A DNA stretch of 23,248 nt from assembly GCA_049517675.1 (NCBI GenBank), contig JBEKRV010000056.1:1-23248 (forward strand), written 5' to 3'. Below are positions 23,246 through 23,248 of the stretch, one piece after another. The notes under the pieces were generated by a model. That model did not search any database, was not told the DNA's origin, and saw nothing but the letters and a program-made list of their open reading frames with translations. Within the stretch, counting starts at the first letter, position 1, and each line of letters opens with the position of its first letter. The position numbers were made by a program, and so were the translations under genes. The stretch comes from Bog-756 sp049517675 (GTDB taxonomy: Bacteria > Actinomycetota > Acidimicrobiia > Acidimicrobiales > RAAP-2).

Positions 23246-23248
23246 GGC

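Noticed and set aside
23143..23248. Adapter or vector sequence at the right edge
   Set aside because: The segment does not match a known adapter closely; kept only as a possible assembly or recombination boundary.

Overview
The window is a high-GC chromosomal segment with frequent GTG starts, ATGA or GTGA gene overlaps and few long intergenic gaps. The gene set points to an actinobacterium. A secretin-less type IV pilus with PilM/N/O parts, a NarL-type two-component pair and an acyl-CoA carboxylase beta subunit suggest something near the Acidimicrobiia, but this placement is inference. No CRISPR array, tRNA, rRNA or insertion sequence was found.

Layout. 1-446 (minus) is the 5' part of dxs. 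602-979 (minus) is a small hotdog thioesterase with the catalytic triad spacing of fluoroacetyl-CoA thioesterase FlK. 1049-3843 (plus) is a tldD-pmbA metalloprotease pair. 3871-7692 (minus) holds pilO, a fused pilM-pilN gene and a stand-alone pilT. 7806-8192 (minus) is an FmdB-type zinc ribbon protein, divergent from moaC (8313-8798, plus). 8850-9146 (minus) is an unrecognised 98-residue protein. 9285-12417 (minus) reads, in transcription order, a PilD-like prepilin peptidase homologue, a LuxR/NarL response regulator and its histidine kinase. Divergent from that, 12663-17954 (plus) is pilB, a second pilT with an N-terminal extension, and pilC. After an unusually long 784-base gap come the prepilin gene pilA (18739-19398), a strong hairpin terminator, and a multi-pass GT-C-like membrane protein (19628-21025). 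The right end (minus) carries an acyl-CoA carboxylase carboxyltransferase subunit and a CtaG-like membrane protein that runs to the window edge.

How it fits together. About 60% of the window encodes one type IV pilus machine: extension motor PilB, two PilT-type motors, platform PilC, inner assembly proteins PilM/PilN/PilO, the pilin, and a PilD homologue. No PilP or PilQ gene is present here, as expected for a single-membrane cell. Several parts depart from the textbook. PilM and PilN are one polypeptide. PilB carries one truncated and one complete MshEN-like N-domain, and the second PilT also carries such a domain. The stand-alone PilT lacks the AIRNLIRE motif. Most strikingly, the PilD homologue keeps both CxxC pairs of its N-terminal domain but has Glu and Arg where the two catalytic aspartates should be. 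The adjacent response regulator and kinase are plausible regulators of the pilus, by position only.
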